Source: Pseudomonadota bacterium (GTDB taxonomy: Bacteria; Myxococcota; Myxococcia; Myxococcales; Anaeromyxobacteraceae). Taken from it: 6,218 bases of DNA. The DNA lies in NCBI GenBank assembly GCA_023419875.1, contig JAEZXM010000082.1:1-6218 (forward strand). Direction: 5' to 3'. This document shows, in pieces, positions 1 to 6,074 of the stretch (positions within the stretch are counted from its first letter, which is position 1; every line of letters begins with the position of its first letter). Below the pieces are notes generated by a model that saw only the letters and a list, made by a program, of their open reading frames with translations, did no database searches and was not told the origin of the DNA. A program made the translations under genes and the position numbers.

Positions 1-966
1 GGCCTGCTTCACGAGCCCGTGTGCGAGCGGCAGACCGAGCCCCTCGGCGATGCCGTAGGCGACGCCGCGCCCCGAGTCCGGGTTGGGGATGACGACGTCC
101 GCGTCCGGCCGCCCGTAGCGGCGGGCCAGGGCATGGCCCAGGCGCTTGCGGAGCTGGAAGATGTCCTCCCCCCGGTACGACGAGGCGACGTTGCCGAAGT
201 AGACCGCCTGGAAGACGTCCTTGAGCGGGGTCTCCTCCCGGAGCCGCCGCGTCTCGACGCCGGCGGAACCGGCGATGGTCATCTCCGCGCCCAGGTACTC
301 GCGGTCGGCGAAGCCCCCCAGGCGGCGGTGCGAGCAGCTCTCGGAGCTGGCGAGGAAGTTCGTGCCGACGGTGCCGAAGCAGAAGGGCTCGAAGGCGCGG
401 TCGTCGGTCAGCGTGACGAGGCGGGTCTCCCGACCGTCGAAGACGAGGGCGGCGACGGAGTAGCTGCCGCGCCCGTGCAGGATGTCCACGAGCGCCCGCC
501 CGGCCTCGAAGCCGAGGCCGTGCCGCTCGAGGCAGCGGTGCAGGAGCGCCCCGAGGAGCTCCGTCCGGTTGGCGGTCTCGAACGCGTAGTCGGCCTCGAG
601 CTCCGCCTGGAGATCGTCGTCGGCGACGATGCGGCCGTTGAAGGTCAGCGCCACCTGGTGCCTGGCGCTGCGCTTCGGCTTCACCAGGAGCGGCTCGGCG
701 TTGCGCTTCTCGGCGATCTTGTTCTTCGTGTAGCCGACGTTTCCGATCGCCGCCTGCGGGCTCAGGTCCTGGAAGAGGTGGACCATGTCGAGGTCCACCA
801 CGTCCGCGATCCCGCCGACGCCGTGGACGACGTGGATCCCCCGGTCGGTGCCGATCGCGATGCCGGCGCCCGTCTTGCCCCGGTGCTGCAGGGCGCCGGT
901 GGCGAGGAAGATCTTCTGGACCAGCTCTCCGTCGCCCGGGCCGTAGATACCCGCGATCCCGTCCAT
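1..966 (-). CDS. PurF-like amidophosphoribosyltransferase paralog with a degenerate glutaminase domain (C-terminus off the left edge)
   Basis: The 322 visible residues align along their length with the N-terminal Ntn-hydrolase (glutaminase) half and the start of the phosphoribosyltransferase half of PurF. Landmarks are DGIAGIYG (2-9), ALQHRGKTGAG (25-35), FNGRI (109-113), GSYSVAALV (167-175), SSESCSH (207-213) and VVIPNPDSGRGVAYG (291-305), the counterpart of PurF VIPVPDSGR. The PRPP loop would lie beyond the edge. True PurF begins with the catalytic Cys of CGIxGI after Met removal; here that position is Asp2. The Arg of the HVRYPTAG motif is Gly78 (NVGYTKNK), and the Asp of the SDSE motif is Arg134 (NRTE). 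The oxyanion Asn110-Gly111 pair is kept. It should therefore not hydrolyse glutamine, and may use ammonia or have a non-catalytic or different role. Cys211 matches the first Fe-S ligand of Bacillus-type PurF. The ATG at 966 is chosen because it starts at the domain edge; its Shine-Dalgarno is weak and the frame stays open upstream to a TTG at 1062. It lies 148 bp downstream of the binding-protein-like gene. Confidence 0.85.
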   Translation of the reverse strand, partial: MDGIAGIYGPGDGELVQKIFLATGALQHRGKTGAGIAIGTDRGIHVVHGVGGIADVVDLDMVHLFQDLSPQAAIGNVGYTKNKIAEKRNAEPLLVKPKRSARHQVALTFNGRIVADDDLQAELEADYAFETANRTELLGALLHRCLERHGLGFEAGRALVDILHGRGSYSVAALVFDGRETRLVTLTDDRAFEPFCFGTVGTNFLASSESCSHRRLGGFADREYLGAEMTIAGSAGVETRRLREETPLKDVFQAVYFGNVASSYRGEDIFQLRKRLGHALARRYGRPDADVVIPNPDSGRGVAYGIAEGLGLPLAHGLVKQA

Positions 967-1114
967 GCGGCGCAGATTTTCACAGCCCGGGCGTTCCGGG
1001 AAGTAGCGAGTGCCGGCCGCGTGCCGCGCCGGTCCGTTCGCCGATGGCGGCCAGAACCGCAAGCCGGCCAGGCGGGTGACCGCCGGCGCGCTCCGCCCGG
1101 AGCGAAGGAGCGGC

Positions 1115-2131
1115 TCAGCCTGTGACGAGCGCGCGGAGCGTGAGCTCCTCGGGGGCTCCCCCCCGCCTGCGGGCGGAGAACCGCGTGAAGTCGGCGCCGA
1201 ACGAGGACGGATCCTGCATGAACGCGCTGTAGCGCTCGGCGTGGGCGGCGGTCACCACCTCGAGCCGGCTCGTCCAGGTCCTCGGATGGAGATCCCGCTT
1301 CGCGTGATGGTCGTCGAGGAGGAGCAGGGCGCGGGCACCGTCGACGATGTGGCCGCCGATCGAGGCGAACATCGTCCCTTCGGAGATCGCCGCCAGCGCC
1401 CGCTCGAGCAGATCGAACCCTCCGACGAGCAGGTCCACGCCGGGTTTGCGTCCCATGGAGCTGGCGTAGCTCACGGCGCCGAGGGCGATCGCGTCGTTGA
1501 AGCACCAGAGAAGGCTCGTGTCCGGAGAGGTCTTCAGGAGAAGCGCGGCGGCGTCGGCGCCTCCCTCGTCACGGCCGGCGTAGCGGAATCCGGACTGGAC
1601 GACGTCCTCCGCTCCTTCCTTGAAGGTCTTCCAGCCCCGGAACCGCCGGCTGTTCACCTGCGTCTGCATCCCGCACAGGATGCCCATCCGGATCTTGCCG
1701 TCGGCCCCCGCCATCCCGCGGCGGCGCGCCTCGCTCACCAGCACCTCCGACAGCAGACGACCGGCCTCCACGTCGTCCGGCACGATCTCGCCCAGATAGG
1801 CGGAGCAGCCCTGCGGCCCGAGCGCCAGCCGATCGCTCACGCCGAACCCCTCGCTGACGAAGAGGGTGCCCAGGCTCGCCTTCGAGAAGAGGGGCAGGAG
1901 CTCCGAGGCCACGCCCATGTGGTTCGACATCACCACGTAGTCGGGGCGGGTCGCGCGGTCTCGGTCCACGAGCTCTTTGCCGCGCTCCAACATCACCTTG
2001 GGGTCGGCGGTGGCCTCGATGACATCGAGATCGATCTCGAGCTGCTGCGCGGCGGCGGACGCGACGTCCACGACGAGGTTGTAGAAACCGCTCGCTTTCC
2101 GGCTGAGCGGGGTGAGAAGGGCAACGCGCAT
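1115..2131 (-). CDS. Periplasmic-binding-protein-like (type 1, sugar-binding family) protein without signal peptide
   Basis: A 338-residue protein with the alternating beta/alpha layout of type 1 periplasmic binding proteins (Peripla_BP_4, as in sugar ABC transporters and LuxP-like sensors). The first strand RVALLTPL begins at residue 2. It is followed by RPDYVVMSNHMG (62-73), the middle-strand segment GKIRMGILCG (145-154), the hinge-side motif CFNDAIALGAVSYA (210-223), DLLVGGFD (233-240) and SIGGHIVDGARALLLLDDHH (257-276). The last resembles the GGHFxxG...LLYDYHHG pattern I recall from binding proteins placed beside sensor kinases. There is no signal peptide or lipobox, and an in-frame stop lies 14 codons upstream of the ATG with no start between, so none can be added. 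The protein is probably cytoplasmic, or it lost its leader. No helix-turn-helix is visible, so it is not an ordinary LacI regulator. The ligand is unknown. It begins 65 bp after the rhodanese gene on the same strand, and read-through is possible. The fold call is good; the role is open. Confidence 0.8.
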   Translation of the reverse strand: MRVALLTPLSRKASGFYNLVVDVASAAAQQLEIDLDVIEATADPKVMLERGKELVDRDRATRPDYVVMSNHMGVASELLPLFSKASLGTLFVSEGFGVSDRLALGPQGCSAYLGEIVPDDVEAGRLLSEVLVSEARRRGMAGADGKIRMGILCGMQTQVNSRRFRGWKTFKEGAEDVVQSGFRYAGRDEGGADAAALLLKTSPDTSLLWCFNDAIALGAVSYASSMGRKPGVDLLVGGFDLLERALAAISEGTMFASIGGHIVDGARALLLLDDHHAKRDLHPRTWTSRLEVVTAAHAERYSAFMQDPSSFGADFTRFSARRRGGAPEELTLRALVTG

Positions 2132-2196
2132 CGGAGTCCGTCCGGGTCGGGTCGAGAGACCTGCGCCCCGAGACTACACCACCCGGGGACCGGATC

Positions 2197-2544
2197 TCAC
2201 CGCGGCATCTGCGAGAGCCCGCCGCCGTTCACGACGTCGGTGTACCCGCGCGCGCGGAGGAACCGCTCCGCGGCGGCGCTGCGGGCTCCCGAGGCGCAGT
2301 AGAGGACGACGGGGCGGTCCTTCGGGACCTCGGAGAGGCGCGCCTCCAGCTCCTGCACCGGGATGTTGACCGCCCCGGGATAGGCGCCGGACTGGAACTC
2401 GCCGGCCGACCGGACGTCCACGATCCTCGCCCCCGCCTGGATCTTCTCCTGCACCACCGAAGAGCTCACGCGCGTGCCTCCCACGAAGCGCCGCAGCAGC
2501 ACCAGCGCCACGGCGACCATGACGACGATCCAGAAGACCTTCAC
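2197..2544 (-). CDS. Membrane-anchored single-domain rhodanese
   Basis: A 115-residue protein. Residues 3-18 (FWIVVMVAVALVLL core) form one hydrophobic segment, followed by RRF and then a complete rhodanese domain (about 30-113): VDVRSAGEFQSGAYPGAVNIP (42-62), the active-site loop CASGAR with Cys83 as the presumed persulfide carrier, and the end motif VVNGGGL. Members of the family transfer sulfane sulfur between donors and acceptors. The arginine pair just after the hydrophobic segment favours a cytoplasmic catalytic domain by the positive-inside rule, but this is not certain. The GTG start at 2544 is set by a GGAGG four bases upstream, and the GTGA overlap with the stop of the preceding reductase implies translational coupling. 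Starting at the first upstream codons of the same frame would only add out-of-frame translation of the reductase gene. It is probably the last gene of the persulfide unit. Confidence 0.9.
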   Translation of the reverse strand: MKVFWIVVMVAVALVLLRRFVGGTRVSSSVVQEKIQAGARIVDVRSAGEFQSGAYPGAVNIPVQELEARLSEVPKDRPVVLYCASGARSAAAERFLRARGYTDVVNGGGLSQMPR

Positions 2545-4205
2545 CGCTCCTCCCACTCGAAGCCGCCCTCGGCGCGCATGCTCACCGTGCCGCCGGTGAC
2601 GTTCACCACGTCCTCGAACCCGAGCGCCCGGAGCGTACGCAGGGCGAGGTGTGCGCGGAACCCGGACCGGCAGTGGACCGCGATCCGGCGGCCACCGGGG
2701 ATCTCCTGCGCGCGGGCGCGGAGCTCGTCCACCGGCACGTGCAGCGCCCCGCGGAGGTGCCCGCGCTTCCACTCCCCCGCGCTGCGAACGTCGAGCACGA
2801 GCGGCGGCCGCGCCGAGGCGAGCTCGTCCCGGAGCGCGGCGGCGGTGATCGTCGGGCTGAAGCCGGTCCGGTCGTTCTCGCCCACGAACGCGGCCAGGTT
2901 GAGCGGGTCGTTCGCCGACGAGTACGGCGGCGCGTAGGCCAGGTCGAGCTCGGCGAGATCGGCGAGCGTCATCCGGCCGTGGAGCGCGGTCGCCGCGACG
3001 TCGATCCGCTTGTCCACCCCGGCCCGGCCGAAGGCTTGCGCCCCGAGGAGCCGGCCCGTCTTCCGCTCGTAGACGAGCTTCAGCGAGAGCTCCTCCGCGC
3101 CGGGGTAATAGCCGGCGTGGTGATCCTTGTGGACGACCGCGGCGCCCGCGTCGAGCCCCGCCTCGCGCGCGGCGCGCTCGGTGAGCCCGGTCATCCCCGC
3201 CGTCGCCTCGAACACCTTGACCACGCTCGTGCCGAGCGCGCCGCCGTAGCGCATCGGGAGGCCAAGCGCGTTCGAGGCGGCGACGCGGCCCTGCCGGTTG
3301 GCCGGCCCGGCAAGGGGGATCCGGACGCGGCGGCCCGAGACCTTCTGCTGGACCTCGACCATGTCGCCTGCGGCCCAGACGTGCGGGTCGGAGGTGCGAA
3401 GGTGGTCGTCCACGAGGAGCGCGCCCGAGGGGCCGATCTCGAGGCCCGCTGCCCGGGCCAGGGCGAGCTCCGGCCGCACGCCCACCGAGAGGAGCACGAG
3501 CTCGGCGGGGACCATCCGCCCGTCCGCGAGCTCCACCTGCTTCCCGGACGCGTGCACGGCCTTCAGGCCCACGCCGGTGATCACCTTCACCCCGTTGGCC
3601 TCGAGCTCCTCCGCGATCCGCACGCCGAGCTCGCGGTCCATCACCGGCATCACGGTGGGGAGGAGCTCGATCACCGTGGTCTCGAGCCCGCGCCTGCGGA
3701 ACGCCTCCGCCATCTCCAGGCCGATGAACCCGCCGCCCACCACCGCCGCGGTCCGCGGCTCTTGCTCCTCGAGGAACGCATCCACGCGATCCATGTCCGG
3801 CACGGTCCAGAGCTGGAAGACGTGCGGCGCGTCGGCGCCCGGCACGGGCGGCACCACCGGGTTGCCGCCCTGGGACAGCAGAAGCGCGTCGTAGTCGAGC
3901 CACCGCTCGCCGTCCGGGCCGCGGGCGCGCACGCGCCTTCCGCCGAGGTCGAGCTCGAGCGCCTCGGTGTTCACGAGGGCGGTGACGCGGTAGCGCCGGG
4001 CGAACCCCTCGGGCGTCTGGAGGAGGAGCTTCCGCCGGTCCGCGATGTCCCGCGAGACGAAGTAGGGGAGCCCGCAGTTCGCGTAGGAGACGTAGGGCCC
4101 GCGCTCGAGGACGGTGATCTCGGCCTCCTCGCTGATGCGCCGGGCGCGGGCCGCCGCCGTCGCGCCCGCGGCCACCCCGCCGACGATGAGGAGCCTCGTC
4201 TTCAT
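2541..4205 (-). CDS. CoA-disulfide reductase-like FAD/NAD(P)H oxidoreductase fused to a C-terminal rhodanese domain
   Basis: A 554-residue flavoprotein of the CoADR-RHD type. The N-terminal FAD-binding motif is VGGVAAGATAAARARR (8-23). Next comes YVSYANCGLPYF (38-49) with the single redox cysteine, Cys44, typical of CoA-disulfide and persulfide reductases. The NAD(P)H-binding motif is VVGGGFIGLEMAE (155-167), and the second FAD motif is VWAAGDMVE (276-284). The dimerisation domain contains YAPPYSSANDPLN (424-436), whose tyrosines belong to the active site in this family; the usual SSAKDP reads SSANDP here. The C-terminal rhodanese domain (about 455-545) has LDVRSAGEW and loop CRSGFR with Cys512. 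Characterised relatives reduce CoA disulfide, CoA persulfide or polysulfide with NAD(P)H, the rhodanese domain binding or delivering the sulfane sulfur. The ATG at 4205 overlaps the upstream stop (ATGA) and has AGGGG eight bases before it. A start at 4304 is also open but adds 33 residues without homology ahead of the FAD motif. Confidence 0.95.
   Translation of the reverse strand: MKTRLLIVGGVAAGATAAARARRISEEAEITVLERGPYVSYANCGLPYFVSRDIADRRKLLLQTPEGFARRYRVTALVNTEALELDLGGRRVRARGPDGERWLDYDALLLSQGGNPVVPPVPGADAPHVFQLWTVPDMDRVDAFLEEQEPRTAAVVGGGFIGLEMAEAFRRRGLETTVIELLPTVMPVMDRELGVRIAEELEANGVKVITGVGLKAVHASGKQVELADGRMVPAELVLLSVGVRPELALARAAGLEIGPSGALLVDDHLRTSDPHVWAAGDMVEVQQKVSGRRVRIPLAGPANRQGRVAASNALGLPMRYGGALGTSVVKVFEATAGMTGLTERAAREAGLDAGAAVVHKDHHAGYYPGAEELSLKLVYERKTGRLLGAQAFGRAGVDKRIDVAATALHGRMTLADLAELDLAYAPPYSSANDPLNLAAFVGENDRTGFSPTITAAALRDELASARPPLVLDVRSAGEWKRGHLRGALHVPVDELRARAQEIPGGRRIAVHCRSGFRAHLALRTLRALGFEDVVNVTGGTVSMRAEGGFEWEER
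2549..2553 (-). promoter_or_regulatory. Ribosome binding site (GGAGG) deciding the GTG start of the rhodanese
   Basis: On the minus strand GGAGG ends four bases before the GTG at 2544. It lies inside the last codons of the reductase gene and supports a GTG start rather than the long open frame that continues upstream through that gene. Confidence 0.75.
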
Positions 4206-4459
4206 CCCTTCATCCCCTTGCCTCGGCGCCCCGGCCAGCCGACGATCAGCCCCACGACCGAGCCGTAGAGCGACGCCGTCCACACGTTGGACGTGAGCGG
4301 GCATCCGCCGGTCTTGCAGCCGATGAAGTAGGCGTAGGCGCCGGCCAGCCCTGCGCCGAGCGCCGCCGCGACGGCGGCGAAGATCCAGCGCCGACCGCGC
4401 GAGCGTGACGCAGTGGCGGAGGTCGGCCCGGTCGGGCCTGCGGTGTCGACGTCGTTCAT
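4202..4459 (-). CDS. Small two-TM membrane protein, DUF6132-like
   Basis: An 85-residue protein. A polar N-terminus with RSRGRR (19-24) precedes a first membrane segment (about 25-46). Then comes the loop FIGCKTGGCPLTSNVWTASLYG (45-66) and a second membrane segment (about 60-75), ending in a basic tail RRGKGMKG. The GCxxGxCPxTSN signature followed by SLYG is what I know from the uncharacterised DUF6132 family, whose members often sit beside rhodanese or thioredoxin genes. Positive charges at both ends predict both termini in the cytoplasm, with Cys48 and Cys53 facing the periplasm, where they could hold a disulfide, metal or sulfane sulfur; this is inference. The stop overlaps the start of the reductase by 4 bp, so the two are translationally coupled. 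The ATG at 4459 is preceded by a modest GAGG about ten bases upstream. Confidence 0.85.
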   Translation of the reverse strand: MNDVDTAGPTGPTSATASRSRGRRWIFAAVAAALGAGLAGAYAYFIGCKTGGCPLTSNVWTASLYGSVVGLIVGWPGRRGKGMKG

Positions 4460-4528
4460 GGCGTGAGCCTCATCGAGTTCGAGCCTCGCCGATCGCCCGA
4501 GATTCGGAAGGCCCCGCTCAGGGCTCGT

Positions 4529-5161
4529 TCACGGCCTCGGCCCCTGCGCCTTCCGCGCGATCGCGAGGAACGCCGGGAAGGACTTCGTCCCGCCGCCCGC
4601 GACCGGCTTCTCGACCTCGAACGCCTCCTCGAACCGGATCTCGTCGAAACCGGCCCGGGCGAGCTTTGCACCCAGCTCCCCGCGGTCGAAGCCCTCGTGG
4701 CCGCCGAACCCCGCGCCGTGGAATGAGCCGTCCTCGACGTCGAGATCGGAGACGCACAGATATCCGCCGGGCTCCAGCGCCCGGTGGAGCTTCTCGAGCA
4801 GCGCGTCGGTGTCCGCGACGTGGTGCAGGACCAGGAGCGCGCAGACCACGTCGTAGCGCGTGGGGGGCAACGGCTCCCGCTCGAGATCGAGCCTCACGAC
4901 GTCCACGTTGCAGGGCGCCTGGGCGCGCACCTTCTCGCCGGCGACGGCGACCATCTCCGCCGAGCCGTCCACGAGAGTCACGTGCCGCACCCGGTCGCGC
5001 AGCGCGAACCCGAGGAGGCCCGTGCCCGCGCCGACCTCCAGCACCCGCGCCGCCGCGAGCATCGGCACGCGGGCGGCGATGAGATCGGCCACCCGGCGGG
5101 CCCGGTCGGCCTTCTCCGGCTCGTCCCAGCTCCTCGCCTTCGCGTCGAAGGGGTCGTGCAT
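4529..5161 (-). CDS. Class I SAM-dependent methyltransferase
   Basis: A 210-residue protein with the seven-strand Rossmann methyltransferase pattern. It begins MHDPFDAKARSWDEP, a typical family start. Motif I is VLEVGAGTGLLG (40-51), the acidic ribose-binding end of strand 2 is LVD (63-65), and the motif II region is LDLEREPLP (91-99). Next come DVVCALLVLHHV (104-115), the post-motif LEPGGYLCVSDLDVEDGSFH (129-148) and a C-terminal segment ending SFPAFLAIARK (194-204). The EDGSFH and following HEGFD pattern occurs in a widespread group of uncharacterised bacterial methyltransferases. The substrate cannot be told from sequence; thiols or metalloid/sulfur compounds are possible given the neighbours, but this is speculation. 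The ATG at 5161 lacks a clear Shine-Dalgarno. An ATG 27 codons upstream (MALFLHEG) would overlap the divergent sigma gene start and is less likely. It may be the first gene of the minus-strand operon, 69 bp before the DUF6132 gene. Confidence 0.88.
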   Translation of the reverse strand: MHDPFDAKARSWDEPEKADRARRVADLIAARVPMLAAARVLEVGAGTGLLGFALRDRVRHVTLVDGSAEMVAVAGEKVRAQAPCNVDVVRLDLEREPLPPTRYDVVCALLVLHHVADTDALLEKLHRALEPGGYLCVSDLDVEDGSFHGAGFGGHEGFDRGELGAKLARAGFDEIRFEEAFEVEKPVAGGGTKSFPAFLAIARKAQGPRP

Positions 5162-5240
5162 GTCGAACGTGTGAGCCCGCCGGGCCGTCGAGGATTCGCC
5201 GGGTTTGGCGGCGCGAGGACCCTCGTGTAAGAAGAGCGCC
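5162..5240. promoter_or_regulatory. Divergent intergenic region between methyltransferase and ECF sigma genes
   Basis: These 79 bases must hold the promoters of the plus-strand sigma gene, and probably of the minus-strand operon unless its promoter lies inside the sigma gene. I could not assign convincing -35/-10 elements on either strand. A 12-bp palindrome, CGAGGACCCTCG at 5214-5225 (arms CGAGG/CCTCG), lies just upstream of the sigma ribosome binding site and could be an operator. In such GC-rich sequence it could also be chance. AAGAAGAG at 5229-5236 is the likely ribosome binding site for the ATG at 5241. Confidence 0.4.
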
Positions 5241-6074
5241 ATGGAGTTGCACGAGGACGAGCTGCTCACGGCCGCCCGGGCGGGCGATCGCGCCGCCATC
5301 GGGAAGCTCCTGGAGCGGCACCAGGCACGGGTGTACCGGTTCGGGATGCGGATGTGTCGCGCGGAGGAGGACGCGAAGGACGTCCTCCAGGAGACGCTCC
5401 TCGCCGCCGCGCGCACGCTGCCCGACTTCCGCGGTGCGTCTTCGATCTCGACCTGGCTCTACACGATCGCCCGGAGCTTCTGCATCAAGCAGCGCCGCCG
5501 CTCGAAGTTCGCGCCCGAGGCCGTGGAGTCGCTCGACTCCGGGACACCGGCGCGCGCGGCCGCCGAGCTCCCCGATCCGGCGCGCGGCCCCGAGGAGGCT
5601 CTCGAGAGCCGACGCGTCGAGGCGGCGCTCGAGGAGGCGATCGGCGCGCTCGACCCCAAGTACCGCGAGGTGCTCGTGCTCCGCGACGTGGAGGGGCTCT
5701 CCGCCGCGGAGGTGGGCGAGGTGCTGGGCCTGTCGGTCGAGGCGGTGAAGAGCCGGCTCCACCGCGCCCGCGTCGCCGTCCGCGAGCGGGTGGCGCCGGT
5801 GCTGCTCCCGGAGGGCGTCTCGCAGGCGATGCCGTCGCCCGGCTGCCGCGACGTGGTCGAGATCTTCTCGCGCCGCCTGGAGGGCGAGATCGACCCGACC
5901 GTCTGCGCCGAGCTCGAGTCCCACCTCCAGACGTGCGCCGCCTGCCGCGGCCGCTGCGACAGCCTCCGCGCCACGCTCACGCTCTGCCGCCGCGTCTCCG
6001 AGGCGCCCGTGCCGCCGCAGGTCGAGACCTCCGTGCGCGAGGCGTTGAAGAGGTTCCTCGCGCGGGAGGGGTGA
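5241..6074 (+). CDS. CorE-like ECF sigma factor with C-terminal cysteine-rich (metal/redox-sensing) domain
   Basis: A 277-residue protein. Sigma region 2 spans about 10-90, with DAKDVLQETLLAAARTLPDF (45-64) and STWLYTIARSFCIKQRRR (70-87). Sigma region 4 spans about 127-182, with ALDPKYREVLVLRDVEGLS and the helix-turn-helix AEVGEVLGLSVEAVKSRLHR. A C-terminal tail (200-250) carries six cysteines: 202, 222, 232, 235, 239 and 249. It reads CRDVVEIFSRRLEGEID, then HLQTCAACRGRCDSL, then LTLCR. Usual ECF factors are 170-200 residues, so the tail is an added domain. Its spacing recalls the cysteine-rich domain of Myxococcus xanthus CorE (ECF44), which switches the sigma factor on and off with copper or cadmium without a separate anti-sigma factor. 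The HxxxCxxC core also resembles zf-HC2 anti-sigma zinc fingers, so a fused ZAS-type domain is the alternative. No anti-sigma gene follows. The ATG at 5241 is preferred over a TTG at 5205 because of the AAGAAGAG ribosome binding site. Confidence 0.9.
   Translation: MELHEDELLTAARAGDRAAIGKLLERHQARVYRFGMRMCRAEEDAKDVLQETLLAAARTLPDFRGASSISTWLYTIARSFCIKQRRRSKFAPEAVESLDSGTPARAAAELPDPARGPEEALESRRVEAALEEAIGALDPKYREVLVLRDVEGLSAAEVGEVLGLSVEAVKSRLHRARVAVRERVAPVLLPEGVSQAMPSPGCRDVVEIFSRRLEGEIDPTVCAELESHLQTCAACRGRCDSLRATLTLCRRVSEAPVPPQVETSVREALKRFLAREG

Noticed and set aside
19..1125. 368-codon open frame on the plus strand opposite the PurF-like and binding-protein genes
   Set aside because: It is a GC-driven shadow in register with the minus-strand codons. 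Its translation is Val/Ala/Arg/Glu-rich low complexity without motifs, while the minus strand gives clear PurF motifs.
2197..3903. 568-codon minus-strand frame containing the rhodanese at its end
   Set aside because: The upstream part is an out-of-frame reading of the reductase. The real gene starts at the GTG at 2544, with its own ribosome binding site.
2649..4268. 539-codon plus-strand open frame opposite the reductase
   Set aside because: It is the antisense image of the CoADR-RHD gene, full of Arg, His, Ala and Glu runs, with no recognisable domain.
5178..5203. Direct repeat CGCCGGG (5178-5184 and 5197-5203)
   Set aside because: A 7-bp GC-only repeat is expected by chance at this base composition.
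4518..5924. 468-codon minus-strand frame spanning the sigma and methyltransferase genes
   Set aside because: It runs antisense to the sigma factor and out of frame in the methyltransferase, is Arg/Ala-rich and has no motif support.
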